From: an uncultured Erysipelotrichaceae bacterium
GTDB lineage: Bacteria > Bacillota_I > Bacilli_A > RF39 > UBA660
Direction of reading: 5' to 3'
Length of the DNA stretch: 7,752 bases
NCBI GenBank assembly: GCA_902766135.1
Contig: CACXCK010000012.1
Location: 1 to 7,752, forward strand
Positions 6,376 to 7,752 of the stretch are shown piece after piece. Under the pieces are notes generated by a model. That model saw only the letters and a program-made list of their open reading frames with translations. It had not been told where the DNA came from and ran no database searches. Both the position numbers and the translations under genes were made by a program. Positions within the stretch are counted from its first letter, which is position 1. The number at the start of each line of letters is the position of its first letter.

Positions 6376-6942
6376 TTATTCAGCTTGATTGTATGTTAAT
6401 GTACTTGTTAAAGTAAGTTCAGCATCAGTTTCTGGTAAGTCTGTTGCTTCTTCTGGTAAGAAGTATTCTACTCTAACTTTAACAGTTGCTGTTCCAGTTG
6501 TTTTAGCAAGAGCTATAGCCAAGTTGCTAACTGAATCTGTATATTCTGTTCCGTTATAGAAGATGCTATAGTTAATGTACTTTTTTTGTTCAGCAGATAG
6601 TCCAGCTAATGTAATTGCTGTTAGATTTGCATCAAATGTTCCTTTATTTTCAACAGTTACTGTTGTTTCATATGTTTCACCTGGTTGTAATGTTACAGCG
6701 TATGTTAAAGTTGTTCCAGTAAGTGTGTGACTTGTAGCAGTAACATAACCTGTTCCTGTTGTTTCAGTATAAGATTCAGTGTTAAAATGAACATCCCACT
6801 TTGCAGCTTTTGCAGTAACTTTATCTCCTTGAATGTTAAGGGTTGAAGTGTATGATGCTGCCGCAAAACCTACTGACATAGCAACTACAGCAACTACTAA
6901 TGCCGCAATTAACAATTGTTGACCTTTCTTATTTCCTTCCAT
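6376..6942 (-). CDS. TasA/camelysin-like secreted protein with SipW-type signal peptide (second copy)
   Basis: The product is 188 aa. Residues 5-9 are polar/basic (KKGQQ), 10-24 are hydrophobic, and MSVGFAAASY (22-31) carries the probable SipW-type cleavage site after one of the Ala. The mature protein is a beta-rich domain of about 158 aa rich in Thr, with Thr/Gly repeats, no Cys, and an NKGTFDANLTAITL strand typical of TasA/camelysin-like proteins. The likely role is an abundant fibre or matrix subunit on the cell surface; protease activity (camelysin, M73) is not evident. The start is ATG 6942 with GGAAGG nine bases upstream. An in-frame TTG at 6987 would add 15 Lys-rich residues and lies inside an intercistronic hairpin, so it was rejected. 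It is closely related to the gene upstream and is probably a tandem duplicate. Confidence 0.85.
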   Translation of the reverse strand: MEGNKKGQQLLIAALVVAVVAMSVGFAAASYTSTLNIQGDKVTAKAAKWDVHFNTESYTETTGTGYVTATSHTLTGTTLTYAVTLQPGETYETTVTVENKGTFDANLTAITLAGLSAEQKKYINYSIFYNGTEYTDSVSNLAIALAKTTGTATVKVRVEYFLPEEATDLPETDAELTLTSTLTYNQAE

Positions 6943-6972
6943 ACTTTTTTTCCTTCCTTTCTTTTTATAATA

Positions 6973-6988
6973 ATTGCCTTTCGGCAAT
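6973..6988 (-). promoter_or_regulatory. Intercistronic GNRA-loop hairpin between the two subunit genes
   Basis: Read on the minus strand, ATTGCC-GAAA-GGCAAT forms a 6-bp stem with a GAAA tetraloop three bases after the stop codon of the first subunit gene. The following bases are A-rich, not a T-run, so full termination is unlikely. It resembles a 3' stabilising or processing hairpin. It also contains the upstream TTG that would otherwise extend the next ORF. Confidence 0.55.
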
Positions 6989-6991
6989 GTA

Positions 6992-7552
6992 TCATACTTG
7001 TTCGTAATTTAGTGACACGTTTAATGTAAGTTCATTATCTTCTAGTGGTAAGAAACTTGCATTTGTCTCGTTAGTGTAATAGTTTATATACACTTTTATG
7101 TGTTTTCTTTCGCCAGCATTTATAACTGGACCATTCGTAAATAGTTGTGATTCAGTAAATGTTTGATTATCATATACTATGTAATAATCTAGATATTTTT
7201 TTCCATTTTCAGTAAGAGTTGGAGATATTGTAATGCTTGCTAGTTTAGCATTAAATGTTCCTTCATTTATAACATCAAACTCTGCAGAATAGTATTCATC
7301 TGGTGATAAAGTCACGTTGTAGGTAAACAAAGTGTTGTTTAGGCTGTGTGTCCCTACTACGCTACCCGTTGTTTCACTGTAAGATGAGGTATCAAAGTGA
7401 ACATTCCATGCCGCACTTTTGGCTACTACTTTGTTGCCACTAATTTCTAGTAGTTGATTATACGATGCAGCAGCAAAACCTACTGACATAAAAATAATCA
7501 TTATTACTAAAGTTCCGATTATATAATTACTCTCTTTATTATTCATTTTCAT
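6992..7552 (-). CDS. TasA/camelysin-like secreted protein with SipW-type signal peptide (first copy)
   Basis: The product is 186 aa and opens the operon. A hydrophobic segment (11-24) leads into MSVGFAAASY at residues 22-31, the same motif at the same positions as in the next gene. The mature domain is beta-rich, has no Cys, and shares with its neighbour KVVAKSAAWNVHFDT, an NEGTFNAKL strand, and an ELTLNVSLNY end. The likely role is a surface fibre or matrix subunit matured by the signal peptidase two genes downstream. It is more Asn/Tyr-rich than the second copy, so it could be a minor or tip subunit (inference). The start is uncertain: ATG 7552 aligns the two paralogs exactly, but ATG 7546 and GTG 7555 are possible, and no Shine-Dalgarno site is visible for any of them. 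Confidence 0.82.
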   Translation of the reverse strand: MKMNNKESNYIIGTLVIMIIFMSVGFAAASYNQLLEISGNKVVAKSAAWNVHFDTSSYSETTGSVVGTHSLNNTLFTYNVTLSPDEYYSAEFDVINEGTFNAKLASITISPTLTENGKKYLDYYIVYDNQTFTESQLFTNGPVINAGERKHIKVYINYYTNETNASFLPLEDNELTLNVSLNYEQV

Positions 7553-7561
7553 CACACTATA

Positions 7562-7590
7562 ATATTACTATAATTTTTTAAAGTTTTCAA
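7562..7590 (-). promoter_or_regulatory. Candidate promoter of the five-gene surface operon
   Basis: On the minus strand there is TTGAAA (7590-7585), a 17-bp spacer and TAATAT (7567-7562). Transcription would start near 7555, leaving almost no leader before ATG 7552 or 7546. An alternative is an extended -10, TGTAATAT, with its hexamer at 7595-7590, which would give a leader of about 30 nt. The DNA is very AT-rich here, so box matches carry limited weight. Confidence 0.5.
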
Positions 7591-7641
7591 TATTACAGTG
7601 CGCATTTTTTTTAAAATAATAATTTTTTTTATTAGCATAAC

Positions 7642-7667
7642 AAAAAGCACATCTTTATAGATGTGCT
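7642..7667 (-). terminator. Rho-independent terminator of a minus-strand unit to the right
   Basis: AGCACATC and GATGTGCT form a perfect 8-bp stem with a 6-nt loop (7646-7667). On the minus strand it is followed by TTTTTG (7646-7641). It would stop transcripts entering from beyond the right edge before the surface operon's own promoter, which supports the operon starting at the first TasA-like gene. Confidence 0.65.
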
Positions 7668-7668
7668 C

Positions 7669-7711
7669 AGACTGTTGACAAAGTAAAATTTGACAATAGT
7701 CTTTTTATTTT
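7669..7711 (+). promoter_or_regulatory. Imperfect inverted repeat with T-tract: plus-strand terminator, attenuator or operator
   Basis: AGACTGTTGACAAA (7669-7682) pairs with TTTGACAATAGTCT (7689-7702). Thirteen of 14 positions pair, counting one G-T, with one A-A mismatch and a 6-nt loop. A T-rich run follows (7702-7711), as in a plus-strand intrinsic terminator, yet no plus-strand gene precedes it. Each arm contains a TTGACA hexamer (7675-7680 and 7690-7695), so it may instead be an operator over a -35 box. Confidence 0.5.
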
Positions 7712-7730
7712 ATAAAAATAGTAGTATAAT
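7690..7730 (+). promoter_or_regulatory. Possible promoter of a plus-strand gene beyond the window
   Basis: A consensus TTGACA (7690-7695) is followed by TATAAA at 7711-7716 (spacer 15) and by a perfect TATAAT at 7725-7730 (too far for the same -35 box; its own -35 is poor). Either could drive a gene to the right. No start codon with a ribosome site is seen before the window ends. Confidence 0.35.
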
Positions 7731-7752
7731 TTAATTACGAGATAAAAGACTC

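Noticed and set aside
6943..6987. N-terminal extension of the second subunit from TTG 6987
   Set aside because: It lies in an intercistronic hairpin and adds a Lys-rich leader; ATG 6942 has a good ribosome site and a normal signal peptide follows.
1790..7552. Sortase-anchored (LPXTG) pilus locus
   Set aside because: No sortase gene and no LPXTG plus membrane tail is found in any product.

Overview
The window is AT-rich DNA from a low-GC Bacillota-type bacterium. The evidence is the Shine-Dalgarno sites of the AGGAGG type, U-tract terminators, encoded CCA ends on the tRNAs, and surface genes of the SipW/TasA kind. The style of the Hint and DUF5305 proteins suggests an uncultured gut Bacilli lineage (RF39/Mollicutes-related), but that placement is inference. 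UGG encodes Trp and UGA serves as a stop, so nothing points to a mycoplasma code.

Left region (1-1040, minus strand): a tight tRNA operon is transcribed leftward in the order tRNA-Leu(UAA), tRNA-Ser(UGA), initiator tRNA-fMet. It has a consensus-like promoter (TTGATT-17-TATAAT). The tRNA-Leu looks broken, but it is interrupted after U34 of the anticodon by a 689-nt group I intron (251-939). The intron has a recognisable P1 with the splice-site U-G pair, P/Q/R/S core segments, P9 and a terminal G. An HNH homing endonuclease ORF sits in the P6 loop.

Middle-left (1041-1791, plus strand): one divergently transcribed YedJ-like HD-domain phosphohydrolase gene. It ends in a bidirectional hairpin terminator that it shares with the converging operon.

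Main region (1790-7590, minus strand): a five-gene surface/secretion operon. In transcription order it encodes two tandem TasA/camelysin-like small secreted proteins with nearly identical SipW-type signal peptides, a SipW/ER-type (Ser-His) signal peptidase with a large multispanning N-terminal membrane domain, a DUF5305 membrane protein, and a large secreted protein. The large protein has Ig/FN3-like modules followed by a Hint (hedgehog/intein-type) autoprocessing domain that lacks the C-terminal His-Asn. The likely logic is that the dedicated signal peptidase matures the two small subunits and the large protein, DUF5305 assists in the membrane, and the Hint domain cleaves or attaches the large ectodomain by a sortase-independent reaction. 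Hairpins after each small subunit gene may set subunit stoichiometry.

Right edge (7600-7752): a minus-strand terminator hairpin of an upstream unit, then an inverted repeat with two TTGACA hexamers and a TATAAT that probably belong to the control region of a plus-strand gene beyond the window.
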